Positions 28,898 to 37,364 of a stretch of 64,000 bases of DNA are shown in pieces. The notes below the pieces were generated by a model, which saw only the letters and a program-made list of their open reading frames with translations, was not told the DNA's origin and made no database searches. Made by a program: the position numbers and the translations under genes. Numbering within the stretch: position 1 is the stretch's first letter; every line of letters begins with the position of its first letter. Source of the DNA: Chaetoceros tenuissimus. Lineage: Eukaryota > Bacillariophyta > Thalassiosirophyceae > Chaetocerotales > Chaetocerotaceae. The stretch lies in contig BLLK01000020.1 in assembly GCA_021927905.1 (NCBI GenBank), forward strand, positions 1,798,001 to 1,862,000, read 5' to 3'.

Positions 28898-29704
28898 ATG
28901 TCATCACAAGTAAACCAGGAAAAGAGACCTCCAAAAATAATACTTTTGATTGAAAATCCATCAAAATCCAACAATCTTGGACCGATCCTTCGTTGTGGAG
29001 CTGCATATTCAGCTTCCTTTGTCTTTGTAGGATATGAAAAATGTTCAGTTGATGGATCTCATGGGGCAAATAAGCATGTGAAAATAGTGGCTCGTCCATC
29101 ATTCCAAAATGCTGCTGAATACATTAGAAATGATCTTGGAGTGAAGAGAATCATTGGAATAATAGGTGATGCATCTTTCAAAGATGGGAATAATGATTGC
29201 GAGAGAATAGTGGAAGCAGATTCTGATGGAAACTTTGTAAACGTGTCTTCCAAGATAGTTGACACATCTTCTAAGATTGCGAGTGAATATGCATTATCAA
29301 AACCTGTCCACTTGAGATCCTTCAATCAACAAGATGATGTCTGCTTTCTTATTCATAAGAGAGCATGTGGCATCCCGTGTGAACAAGCAAGACTATGCGA
29401 TTCATTTGTTCATGTTTCAACAGGTGCTCCACTCATTGCTGCAGATGGATCTGTACAAAATGTTGTCAGTGGCTTGCTTGATAGTCAAACCGCACTTTCT
29501 TTAGTTTTGCATCATTTTGCAGCAGCAGTTGGGTACAGAGAACGTGATTTTGTAGGTCAGAAGTTTCAAGTTTCGCAACGGAAAGGACGTGACGAAGACG
29601 AGATCGCTCGAATTAGGGAAGAGAGAAGATTAAAACGATTGAAGAAGCAAAAAGAAGAAGAAGACGCATTGGCTAGTGGTGAAGTTGCGAACTTGTTTGG
29701 GTGA
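28898..29704 (+). CDS. SPOUT (TrmH/SpoU-like) RNA methyltransferase
   Basis: Single exon, 268 residues. The start PPKIILLIENPSKSNNLGPI is the first strand and helix of the SPOUT family, where the conserved N.x.G near the N-terminus (NNLGPILRCG) occurs. RAYS-like AAYSASFVFVGYEK and HGANKHVKIVARPSF follow. The C-terminal knot region has KRACGIPCEQARLCDSFVHV and SGLLDSQTALSLVLHHFAAA, as in TrmH enzymes that bind S-adenosylmethionine in a deep trefoil knot. Family members 2'-O-methylate ribose in tRNA or rRNA. A charged tail (EEERRLKRLKKQKEEEDA-like) follows and may bind RNA. The target RNA cannot be predicted. The gene is a single copy inside the EFL inverted repeat and shares none of its codon bias. 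Confidence 0.8.
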   Translation: MSSQVNQEKRPPKIILLIENPSKSNNLGPILRCGAAYSASFVFVGYEKCSVDGSHGANKHVKIVARPSFQNAAEYIRNDLGVKRIIGIIGDASFKDGNNDCERIVEADSDGNFVNVSSKIVDTSSKIASEYALSKPVHLRSFNQQDDVCFLIHKRACGIPCEQARLCDSFVHVSTGAPLIAADGSVQNVVSGLLDSQTALSLVLHHFAAAVGYRERDFVGQKFQVSQRKGRDEDEIARIREERRLKRLKKQKEEEDALASGEVANLFG

Positions 29705-29851
29705 AGTCGTTTGTAATAAGATTGAGAACAGAAATTTGCTATTGTAATTTACTTTCATAAAGAGCTTGTCGTATATATTCGAACAACTTTTGTTCACACT
29801 CTTTCATCGATGATGCTGGATTACAAAGGTCTAGGGTAAGCGCTGGTGCCT

Positions 29852-30415
29852 TTACATGTCTCCATTGCTATCCAAGTTCATTAGTTGTACTGGTGTCTTT
29901 AATCCGTGGAACAGGTCTTCTGTTATTTCAAATCCTATTCTAGAAGTTGCATGAAGCAATACTGCCCAAATCTCATCTTTTGAGATTTTCTTCGATTGTC
30001 TTTCAAATTGTTTTGGGTTCAATGTTTGTCTGACGACAAACCCTCGAAGATAACGTTGAATTTCTAAAGCAGCCTTTGTTTCTCTATTTTGCTTTTCACT
30101 CAATCTCTGAAAAAAGTTTGCATGTTCAACAAGTAGTTGCTTGTCTAAAGCTTTCTTTTTTCCACTACTTTGTTTTTCTTGTAACAATGATGTTGCACTA
30201 CCATTTGACGTCACTTTCATCTCTTCATACGGCAGCTTTGCAGTTCTGTTGGTTTTTGCCTTTGGAGAAGCAATCTTTGAAGTAGTTCTTGTACATGCAA
30301 GTTCAGAAGTTGGGAATGTGTAAACACTTTCGTAAATAGGAGCAAGTGGAAAGAACTCCTGACGAAAGGCTGCGTTGAATGTGTGGCTATTCTTTGCTGT
30401 ACCGTTTTTTGACAT
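29852..30415 (-). CDS. IQ-motif protein of unknown function
   Basis: Single exon, 187 residues from the ATG at 30415; the frame is open to a GTG just upstream. The N-terminus contains EFFPLAPIYESVYTF. A Lys-rich helical middle is followed at about residues 115-135 by ALEIQRYLRGFVVRQTL, an IQ motif (IQxxxRGxxxR) which usually binds calmodulin or a myosin-type light chain. The C-terminal part (ISKDEIWAVLLHATSRIGFE) is helical and not recognised. No catalytic domain is present. Such small IQ proteins often belong to centriolar or flagellar complexes, but nothing here decides that. It is transcribed on the same strand as the ankyrin gene, with only 81 bases between them. Confidence 0.6.
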   Translation of the reverse strand: MSKNGTAKNSHTFNAAFRQEFFPLAPIYESVYTFPTSELACTRTTSKIASPKAKTNRTAKLPYEEMKVTSNGSATSLLQEKQSSGKKKALDKQLLVEHANFFQRLSEKQNRETKAALEIQRYLRGFVVRQTLNPKQFERQSKKISKDEIWAVLLHATSRIGFEITEDLFHGLKTPVQLMNLDSNGDM

Positions 30416-30496
30416 TTCTTCCACTCCACTGGTACTAATGTTCTAACTACATGCCACTGTCAGAGAAATGTTCAGATTCGAATCAGAATCAAATTT

Positions 30497-31654
30497 CTAC
30501 ATGTTACAATTAATTTTATAGCTACACTTTTCTTTCCCGTCTTTCCTAAAACATTTTTTGCAAAGCAACTCTCTTTGTCGAGATCGAAAAAGGACAACAC
30601 AAGAAGTGTTGCATTTTGCGCAAGGTTGACCGAGAGTATCTTTTGACTTGGACTCTCGCTCAGCTTCTATGTCTACATTGCACTTTGTATCAATAGAAGC
30701 TTTACTCTCATTCTTATCCATCATCGGATCATCGCCAGCCGTACCGGATGAAAACTCGCCTGCAGCACCTACAATGGATTCTGTTGACTGTCGCAACGCC
30801 TTTGTAAATGCTTGCTCCCATATTTGTGTCCTACAAGTTCCATCATCGTCATCTTCGCATTCGCAAAAAGGAGACAAAGACTCGTAGACTCCCGTGCTTT
30901 GATTAATATTTTCCCTCTTACTCTTGTCGCTATCTTCAAAGTTGAGATTTTCAATGATATCGATACACTTTTGAAAATTTGCTGGACCATCTGCAACAAC
31001 ATCCCATCTCCGCAACGAAAGTATTTCCTCTTCTCCTTTGGCATTCATTTCATATGCCAAAGCCAGTGGAGTGCGATTCGAATCGTCTACTGCGTTTAGT
31101 ACTTTATCTGAAAGACTAGAGTCAGATCGACTACTTTGCTGTTGACAATATTGAATGATGATGGCAACAGCAAAATATCTCCCACCTTTGACAGCTTTAT
31201 GCATTGGTGTCATTCCATCGCCAAACGAAAAATCTTTTTGTAGCAAATCAGCGCCTTTATCTAGTAATAGTTTCATACACCCAATTGCACCGCTAAAACA
31301 TGCTCTATGAAGCGGTGTAGCCGACTTTTCGTCTATGTTGGGATCACCATACTTTCCTGAATCAGGATGGAATCCATTTTCCAACAGATAAGATGTAACT
31401 CCTATATGACCATGCTGTGCAGCTAAATGCAAAGGCTGTTGTATGCTTTCATTCCTGGAAGTCTTTGCTATTCTTGTCGTCAATGATCCCAAATCCCCAA
31501 ACTCAGCAGCAGTATTAGTTGATAGTGACCAAGGCAGAAGTTTACAAGTACAGGTTCGGTTGCTAGATTTCCCCTGCTGTTTCATGATACCTTGCATAAA
31601 GTGACCACCTATATGATTTATTTGAATTTCAAAATAACTTCCTCGCGATTTCAT
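30497..31654 (-). CDS. Ankyrin-repeat protein with C-terminal zinc-ribbon-like Cys cluster
   Basis: Single exon, 385 residues. Ankyrin repeats span about 70-210: QQPLHLAAQHGHIGVTSYLL, SATPLHRACFSGAIGCMKLL, MTPMHKAVKGGRYFAVAIII and RTPLALAYEMNAKG, with the expected TPLH and LLxxGA turns. A polar linker leads to a C-terminal cluster of paired cysteines, CAKCNTSC then LCKKCFRKDGKEKC, which may bind one zinc ion in a ribbon. A C.E.C cluster (PFCECEDDDDGTC) lies in between. Ankyrin repeats serve protein binding; no enzymatic domain is visible. Function unknown. Confidence 0.65.
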   Translation of the reverse strand: MKSRGSYFEIQINHIGGHFMQGIMKQQGKSSNRTCTCKLLPWSLSTNTAAEFGDLGSLTTRIAKTSRNESIQQPLHLAAQHGHIGVTSYLLENGFHPDSGKYGDPNIDEKSATPLHRACFSGAIGCMKLLLDKGADLLQKDFSFGDGMTPMHKAVKGGRYFAVAIIIQYCQQQSSRSDSSLSDKVLNAVDDSNRTPLALAYEMNAKGEEEILSLRRWDVVADGPANFQKCIDIIENLNFEDSDKSKRENINQSTGVYESLSPFCECEDDDDGTCRTQIWEQAFTKALRQSTESIVGAAGEFSSGTAGDDPMMDKNESKASIDTKCNVDIEAERESKSKDTLGQPCAKCNTSCVVLFRSRQRELLCKKCFRKDGKEKCSYKINCNM

Positions 31655-32025
31655 TCATTAACTATATCTTCGACATGATAAGCAGCAATCACACTTCAGT
31701 AAGATATGACTTCACTTTGCGTTCAAATAGAATGCTACCATTTATTCAAACTGTTTGCATTTTACCCTCATCCATGTTTACGAACCGTAACCTATTCCAT
31801 TGAAATCAAAAAAATATACATTGGTTACAGTCATTCTAGGAACAAGTTGGAACAAGATCGAAGATTACAAGCAGCTCATAACCCAAAAAGAACGAAAGAT
31901 TCAATTGTTCAGAGCCACTGAATTACATGTCAAACAAAAATGTGCCACGCAAACAAAGCATTCGTGTGGAGGCTGAAAGAAAGCTTTTTCGCCAAAGGAA
32001 TAAAGAACTGCAGCATTTTCATTCA
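31655..32025. other. Spacer region beside EFL copy 2
   Basis: Unique sequence between the ankyrin gene and the right arm, acting as a divergent promoter. Short open frames on both strands have no support. It is not similar to the 28277-28897 region, so the two EFL genes share only 41 bases of upstream sequence. Confidence 0.45.
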
Positions 32026-32049
32026 TCTCACTTTCTCTCGAATTAGAGT

Positions 32050-32058
32050 TATATATAG
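32050..32058 (+). promoter_or_regulatory. TATA-like box of EFL copy 2
   Basis: TATATATAG in the shared upstream segment of the second EFL gene, at the same distance from the ATG as in copy 1. Confidence 0.4.
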
Positions 32059-32066
32059 TATTCAAA

Positions 32067-33431
32067 ATGGCTGACTCTGGAAAAGAACATCTTTCTGTTG
32101 TTGTGTGCGGGCACGTAGATGCTGGAAAGTCCACCACCTGTGGTCACCTTATCTTCAAGTGCGGAGGAGTTTCCGAGCGTGAGATGGCTAAGCTTCAGGC
32201 TATGGCTGAGGAGAAGGGAAAGTCTTCCTTCGGTTTCGCTTACTACCTTGATACCTGTAAGGAGGAGCGTGAGCGTGGAGTTACCATTCAGTGTAACACC
32301 AAGGAGTTCTTCACTGACAAGTTCCACTACACTATTGTAGATGCTCCAGGACACAAGGATTACATTAAGAACATGATCACCGGATCCGCTACCGCTGATG
32401 TTGGTCTTCTTCTTGTACCAGCAGAGAAGGGAGGTTTCGAGGCTGCTATCGCTAAGGCTGACCCAAAGCTTGGAGTTGAGGAGGGACAGACTCGTCAGCA
32501 CGCTCGTCTTCTTTACCTTCTTGGAGTAGAGCAGATCATTGTTGGAATCAACAAGATGGACTCCTGTGGATGGGACGAGGGACGTTTCAACGAGATCAAG
32601 GATGAGTTCACCAAGATGCTTCAAATGATTGGATTCAAGCCAAAGAAGGTTCCATTCATTCCATACTCTGGATTCAACGGAGACAACCTTGTAGAGAAGT
32701 CCGATAAGGCAGCTTGGTACAAGGGATGGACCGCAAACCTTAAGCCAAAGGTAACCATCACCGGATTCACCCTCCTTGATGCTCTTAATGACTTCATCCA
32801 GCCACCAAAGCGTTTCCCAGACCTTCCACTTCGTCTTCCAGTTTCCACTGTATACAACATTAAGGGAGTTGGACAGATTATCTGCGGAACCGTTGAGCAG
32901 GGAACTCTTCGCCCAGGAGACATCATTGGAATTGCTCCAACTGGACTTAAGGGAAAGAAGATGTTCTCCATCGAGCAGCACAAGAAGGTATTGGAGTCTG
33001 CTGGACCAGGAAACTCCGTTGGTATGTCCATCAAGGGTATCACCAAGGACGAGGTTGTTTCCGCTGGAGATATCATCTACAAGGAGTCTGAGGGAGACTG
33101 TCTTCCAGTTAAGAAGTTCTGCGCTATGGTTGTAGTACAGGAGCACCCTGGAGTACTCAAGACCGGATACTGTCCACTTATCTTCTCTCGTACTGCTAAG
33201 GTAGCATGTAAGATGACCAAGATCCTTTGGAAGATGGGAAAGAAGACTGGAGGACAGAAGGTAGACAACCCAGACACCCTTTCTCAGTTCGAGTCTGCTG
33301 AGGTTGAGTTCGAGCCAACCCAGCCATTGTTCCTTGAGCCATTTGAGAAGTGTGCTGCACTTGGACGTATTGCTGTTATGGATTCTAACAGACTTAAGAT
33401 GCTTGGAAAGGTTACCACCACCGAGAACTAA
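32067..33431 (+). CDS. EFL: EFL (elongation factor-like) GTPase, copy 2
   Basis: Single exon, 454 residues, with an amino-acid sequence identical to that of the minus-strand gene at 26871-28235; see that entry for motifs and role. The nucleotide sequences agree even at synonymous sites wherever I compared them. Since the two genes have different distal promoters and different distal 3' flanks, they may be expressed differently while giving the same protein. Identity at silent sites implies a very recent duplication or continuing gene conversion. Strong codon bias alone would not make all silent positions identical. Confidence 0.85.
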   Translation: MADSGKEHLSVVVCGHVDAGKSTTCGHLIFKCGGVSEREMAKLQAMAEEKGKSSFGFAYYLDTCKEERERGVTIQCNTKEFFTDKFHYTIVDAPGHKDYIKNMITGSATADVGLLLVPAEKGGFEAAIAKADPKLGVEEGQTRQHARLLYLLGVEQIIVGINKMDSCGWDEGRFNEIKDEFTKMLQMIGFKPKKVPFIPYSGFNGDNLVEKSDKAAWYKGWTANLKPKVTITGFTLLDALNDFIQPPKRFPDLPLRLPVSTVYNIKGVGQIICGTVEQGTLRPGDIIGIAPTGLKGKKMFSIEQHKKVLESAGPGNSVGMSIKGITKDEVVSAGDIIYKESEGDCLPVKKFCAMVVVQEHPGVLKTGYCPLIFSRTAKVACKMTKILWKMGKKTGGQKVDNPDTLSQFESAEVEFEPTQPLFLEPFEKCAALGRIAVMDSNRLKMLGKVTTTEN

Positions 33432-33522
33432 GTTGTTTGCTAGGAAACAAATGACAAGGAAATCATTGTTTTTTGAATTTTGCTAGTAACTGTAACACTA
33501 AAGTCAAGAGAAAATTACATAC

Positions 33523-33871
33523 TACTTGATATTCGTATTACATTTTTTCTGAGTTTTCACAGAATGTTTGATTCGATTCTTTCCCAGGCAGTTACTTTTT
33601 CGTAGAGAGTACCCCCTTTCTTGAGGTTGAAAGCCACCCACAAAATAGGAAGGGAACGTTTGTAGAAGAACACAGCAACACAGCGCAGCAGCAGCGAAAA
33701 CAACAGCCTAGTATTTACTCTTACAGTATTCACAACCTCTCATCATTTTTAACGTGAACCTTTTCTTTGTTTGTTTTTCAATTAAGCATCACTGATATTT
33801 AAAGAGTCTTTCCATCATCACTCAGAATATTTTGAAGAGTCCGTTTTCATATCATATCTACTAGCGATACA
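33523..33871. other. Intergenic, promoter of the CMC1-like gene
   Basis: No gene seen. Follows the end of EFL similarity and contains a CAGCA-rich stretch (about 33670-33700). Probably the EFL copy 2 3' flank and the promoter of the next gene. Confidence 0.4.
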
Positions 33872-34207
33872 ATGTCCACCGAAGAACTTACTCCAGAGCA
33901 GAAACAAAAATTGAAGGAAGCATCGAGAGATGGACGTCTATCATTCCGCAAATTTGGAGAGCATCAATTGAGAAGAGAGTTCAAAGATATTGCAATAGAA
34001 AAATGCAGGGACCATATCAATGCATTTGGAAAGTGCGCACAAGAACAAGGTCTTTTGGTTGTTTTCAATTGTCGGCAGTTCAACAAAGATTTGAATGCAT
34101 GTATGGCCATTCACAATTCGAACGAAGCTTTCGAGAAATATAAGCAGGAAAATGAAGAAGCTCTGATGAAGAAAATTCCAGGGCGTAAGCAAGACAGTAA
34201 TGTCTGA
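33872..34207 (+). CDS. CMC1-like twin CX9C mitochondrial protein
   Basis: Single exon, 111 residues. Two CX9C motifs are seen: Cys45-Cys55 and Cys67-Cys77, with IEKCRDHINAFGKCAQEQG and FNCRQFNKDLNACMAIH. This is the coiled-coil-helix-coiled-coil-helix fold of the Cmc1/Cmc2 family, imported into the mitochondrial intermembrane space by Mia40 and oxidised there. Family members help copper delivery and assembly of cytochrome c oxidase. There is no cleavable presequence, which is normal for this import path. A charged N-terminus precedes the fold (TPEQKQKLKEASRDGRLSF), and a Lys-rich tail follows. Length fits the family (about 105-115). Confidence 0.85.
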   Translation: MSTEELTPEQKQKLKEASRDGRLSFRKFGEHQLRREFKDIAIEKCRDHINAFGKCAQEQGLLVVFNCRQFNKDLNACMAIHNSNEAFEKYKQENEEALMKKIPGRKQDSNV

Positions 34208-34590
34208 AAAGAAAATTTGCTAATACCTTACAAACTGAAATCTCTTGATGACGATGCCTTAACTTCTGTATCCGTGTGTAAGGCCATGTGCATCTAATTG
34301 AATTCAATATGGTTCCATAATAAATATACTTCAATCATCAATAAGATGTAACAAGAAAAGCAATCCATAATCATTACTTTAATATTAAAACTTTGAAATA
34401 CAATATTCCTAACCGTTATTCATTCGTAACTGACATCTACCCTTTCACTTTTTCGTGATGAAATGAGAAGCTTTGAAATAAGAGTCGAGAAAAAAGAAAC
34501 GAGACTTCTCTTTCAATCGTAAACCATAAAGATTAAAATATCAATATTGCAAAACTATTTCTACAAACGATATCATGGGTTTTCCTCAGT
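34208..34590. other. Region upstream of the duplicated membrane-protein gene
   Basis: The last 40-50 bases (34543-34590) continue the reading frame of the next gene without an ATG and read KLFLQTISWVFLS, similar to the start of that protein's second repeat. The rest is AT-rich with no evident gene. An upstream exon may be hidden here, but no convincing donor/acceptor pair was found. Confidence 0.45.
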
Positions 34591-35350
34591 ATGACAATCA
34601 TAGGACAAGTAATTCCTATGCTTGACTATGATATCGGAGTTAAAATGGGAACTCAAGCACCATATGAGCAAACAGGACAAACAGGTGTAGCATTCAATAA
34701 AGGTTTCATGTATGCTGAAACTTTAGTCTATTTTCCTTTACTCTTAGCAGGCTTATTCCTTGATTTGACTGGGGAAAGATATTTAGCAGTGCTTTGCATG
34801 TCTGGAGTATTTGCGATCACCGTGTACTGGTCCTTCATCTTTACTCTTGTTCTAAAGGAGGAAGATTTCCCTTTATCTCAAGAAGATAAAGAGCAAATAT
34901 CTCCAAGGCTAGACATGTTATCTATTATAGGATTGATTTGTTTTTACATGACCATTTTTGGCAAAAACACTGTAGAGAAAGAGCCTGGGAAAAGAACTAT
35001 CAATAGTAAGAAAACGAATCGCCTCAGAAATCTTTTTCTCCAAACTACGTCATGGATGTTTGTTTCTGTGCTCTTTGTAGGGCAAGTACTTCCTATTATT
35101 GACTATGAGATCGGAGTTAAAATGGGAACCCAAGAACCAGTCGAACAAGTGGGGAAAACAGGTGTAGTATTCAACAAAGGTTTCATTTTTGCAGATAGTG
35201 TGTTCTACGTACCCCTTTTTCTTGTTGGACTTTTTCTCTACACCTACAGATCAGATTTGTCAAAGCCATGCTTGGCAGGAGCTTATGCAATCACAGTTTA
35301 TTGGTCCCTTGTCTGTCCCACTGTTCTAAAAGAGGCAGACTACCAGTTAC
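34552..35350 (+). repeat. Intragenic tandem duplication
   Basis: Two copies of a roughly 320-base unit, about 34552-34880 and 35029-35357, lie 477 bases apart within one gene. Shared runs include ATCGGAGTTAAAATGGGAAC and ACAGGTGTAG(C/T)ATTCAA. Frames match. The copies differ more at third positions than at others, so both seem to have been kept as protein. Confidence 0.7.
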
Positions 35351-36078
35351 CTCCTCAGAAACAAGACCAGTGGATGACAGTACTTCCAATCGTCAGCGTG
35401 TGGGGATTTGTATGCTTCCTTTTTGTGGCTCTTGACAATGACCATGTCAAGAATTCAAAAAAGATTAGGGACAACATCTCTAATGGCACTTACTTTTCTG
35501 GGATACTTTCAGCTTATTTGTACTTATTGAGTGACCTTTGTATGTTGGTCATTCATAGAGACAACTTTGATTGGAAGTCAACTTCAATAAGCGACCTCGT
35601 TGCCATTCAGGATAAATATCAGATAGTCCCGATCACGCTTCTGTCAATATCAAATGGTTGTTTGTTTATGTTTGGTCTAGGTCTCTACTTAAATAAAGAT
35701 CATTTTTTGGGTCTATGCCAAATGTCGGTGGGAGTGAGTAATACTTTTTCTGTCGCTGTATTTAGGCTCGATGATCCCATTATAGAAGGCTCCACTGCAT
35801 CGCTCGCAAGCAAAGCATTGTCAATCGAAGACATTGTTCACCTTCTATTTGTTTTTGTATCTCTTTTGTTTACGATTCTAGCGTTACACCGATCTACGAA
35901 GATTATGGTCGACACAACTCAATTTTTCTATATGGTCAAAGTATGTTTGTTCTTCATCACTGTCGGGATTCTAGGGTCAATCATGCAGCCTCACCTTGTT
36001 GGAATATTTGAGCGAATAAGTGTTTATGCTATCCAATTTTGGATAATTCTATTGGTCTATGAAGTTTGGGTTAGATAG
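34591..36078 (+). CDS. Polytopic membrane protein with internal tandem duplication
   Basis: At least 495 residues, about 11-12 predicted membrane segments. Residues 1-105 and 157-265 are copies: GQVIPMLDYDIGVKMGTQ and FNKGFMYAETLVYFPLLLAG against GQVLPIIDYEIGVKMGTQ and FNKGFIFADSVFYVPLFLVG, then FAITVYWS in both. The offset is 477 bases and DNA similarity is high. The unit resembles small bacterial membrane proteins as I remember them, so bacterial origin is possible but untested. The last 220 residues (TYFSGILSAYLYLLSDLCML, QFFYMVKVCLFFITVGILG) form another membrane domain of five or more helices, not recognised. The start at 34591 is uncertain because repeat similarity continues about 13 codons upstream without a start codon. 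Function unknown. Confidence 0.65.
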   Translation: MTIIGQVIPMLDYDIGVKMGTQAPYEQTGQTGVAFNKGFMYAETLVYFPLLLAGLFLDLTGERYLAVLCMSGVFAITVYWSFIFTLVLKEEDFPLSQEDKEQISPRLDMLSIIGLICFYMTIFGKNTVEKEPGKRTINSKKTNRLRNLFLQTTSWMFVSVLFVGQVLPIIDYEIGVKMGTQEPVEQVGKTGVVFNKGFIFADSVFYVPLFLVGLFLYTYRSDLSKPCLAGAYAITVYWSLVCPTVLKEADYQLPPQKQDQWMTVLPIVSVWGFVCFLFVALDNDHVKNSKKIRDNISNGTYFSGILSAYLYLLSDLCMLVIHRDNFDWKSTSISDLVAIQDKYQIVPITLLSISNGCLFMFGLGLYLNKDHFLGLCQMSVGVSNTFSVAVFRLDDPIIEGSTASLASKALSIEDIVHLLFVFVSLLFTILALHRSTKIMVDTTQFFYMVKVCLFFITVGILGSIMQPHLVGIFERISVYAIQFWIILLVYEVWVR

Positions 36079-36403
36079 TGTTTGAAATATATGTAAAATT
36101 CGGTACAAACAATCGCCGCATGGAGAATTTATAAAACAATGACAATTGACACGACTAAACACCCTCTCCCCCCCCTTACTCTCTTTGGCGAGGGAACACG
36201 AAAGAACCAAATCCAACAGAACACTGGACACAACATCCGTTGAAGAATAATAATATCAAAACAAAACCTAAATTGAAATAGAATACGTAGGTAGTACCAA
36301 GTACTTATCATAATATCTGAGTTAATAGTTCGACCTCAAAGAAACAGTTGCCAAGGATAAGATCTGAAAGAAGTGAGTGAGTTCGCAAATATCTCCGTCC
36401 AAC
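36079..36403. other. Intergenic, promoter of VPS2
   Basis: No gene seen. Contains a pyrimidine-rich stretch with CCCCCCC near 36168-36175. Confidence 0.4.
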
Positions 36404-37137
36404 ATGAATATATTCAAGAAGAAGGTATCAGCTAAGGATGCTGCAAAGGCAGCAAAGAAAGACACAAAGAGAGAAGTACGATCATCTCAAAGAGAAATGG
36501 AAAGAGAAATCAGAGAATTAGATCGTGAAGAAAAGAAGTTATTGATGCAGATCAAGCAACGTGCGAAGCAGCCTGGTGTGAAGGGTATGAATGATGGTGC
36601 ACTCAAGTCGATGGCTAAAAATCTTGTTCAGATCAGAAACCAAAAAGATAAACTGTATTCAGCAAAGGCTAATCTTAATTCTGTGGGAATGCAGGCGACC
36701 AGCATGGCAACACAGGTTGCAGCTACTGCTGCAATTGGCAATGTATCTGGTGCTATGAGTAAGATAAATACTGCAATTGATGCGAAGGAGATGAATAAGA
36801 TTATGGCTGACTTTCAGAGACAGAATGAGGTTATGGAAGTTCGACAAGAGCTTATGGATGATGCACTTACTGACGCATTTGATACAGAAGATCTTGATGC
36901 TGAAGCTGATGAAGGTAAGTATGATTTTCATTTTTATATTTTTGCATGCAAACAGTACAGCTGACAATTGATTTCAATCTTTAACTAGTGACGGGACAGG
37001 TTCTTGCTGAATTAGGTATCGAGATGGATCAGCAATTTGTTGGACTCAGTGCACCATCAGCACAGCCAGCTGGAGCAGCTGTGGCAGAAGAAGAAGATGT
37101 TATGCCTGATTTGAAAGCAAGGCTCGATGCTTTGTAA
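36404..37137 (+). CDS. VPS2: ESCRT-III subunit VPS2/CHMP2
   Basis: Two exons, 36404-36914 and 36989-37137, with a GTAAGT donor and AACTAG acceptor, give 219 residues. The start is the ATG at 36404; the frame is open upstream only from a GTG. The basic helical core has EREIRELDREEKKLLMQIKQ, GALKSMAKNLVQIRNQKDKL and MNKIMADFQRQNEVMEVRQE, in order with Snf7-family proteins of the Vps2 class. The C-terminus is acidic and ends MPDLKARLDAL, a MIM1 motif (LxxRLxxL) through which Vps4 is recruited. ESCRT-III polymers cut membranes in endosome sorting, cytokinesis and repair. Length and charge profile (basic front, acidic rear) fit CHMP2. Confidence 0.9.
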
Positions 37138-37364
37138 ATTATTTCACGTGAAACAACAACAACAACAACTGATTGTGATGTAATTTGGTCAAATGAAAGA
37201 GACGTTGTACATTATAATTTAGAATTCAATACTTTTTGGAAATTCAAATATGAAAATGAAAATCCATATTATGAGCTGGCATTTGATGAAATATTGTACA
37301 TTTACTTTATGCATTTTTCTATAGAGACCATACTTTATGTGTCTGACATTGGAGTGAGGAAAAT

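Larger units (their letters stand above)
32026..33522. repeat. Inverted repeat, right arm (EFL copy 2)
   Basis: Reverse complement of 26783-28276; the arm is 1497 bases and differs, where compared, by a three-base insertion (GGAAACAAATGAC against GGAAAATGAC) 10 to 20 bases past the stop. The spacer between the arms is 3749 bases. Loss of similarity is sharp at both ends. Confidence 0.9.

Noticed and set aside
30648-31099. Plus-strand frames within the ankyrin gene
   Set aside because: Antisense shadows.
32049-33146. 365-codon open frame antisense to EFL copy 2
   Set aside because: Same reason as for copy 1.
34575-34590. TTTTCCTCAG just before 34590 as a splice acceptor
   Set aside because: It looks like one, but repeat similarity continues through it upstream in the same frame, so it is more likely coding sequence; left open for transcript evidence.
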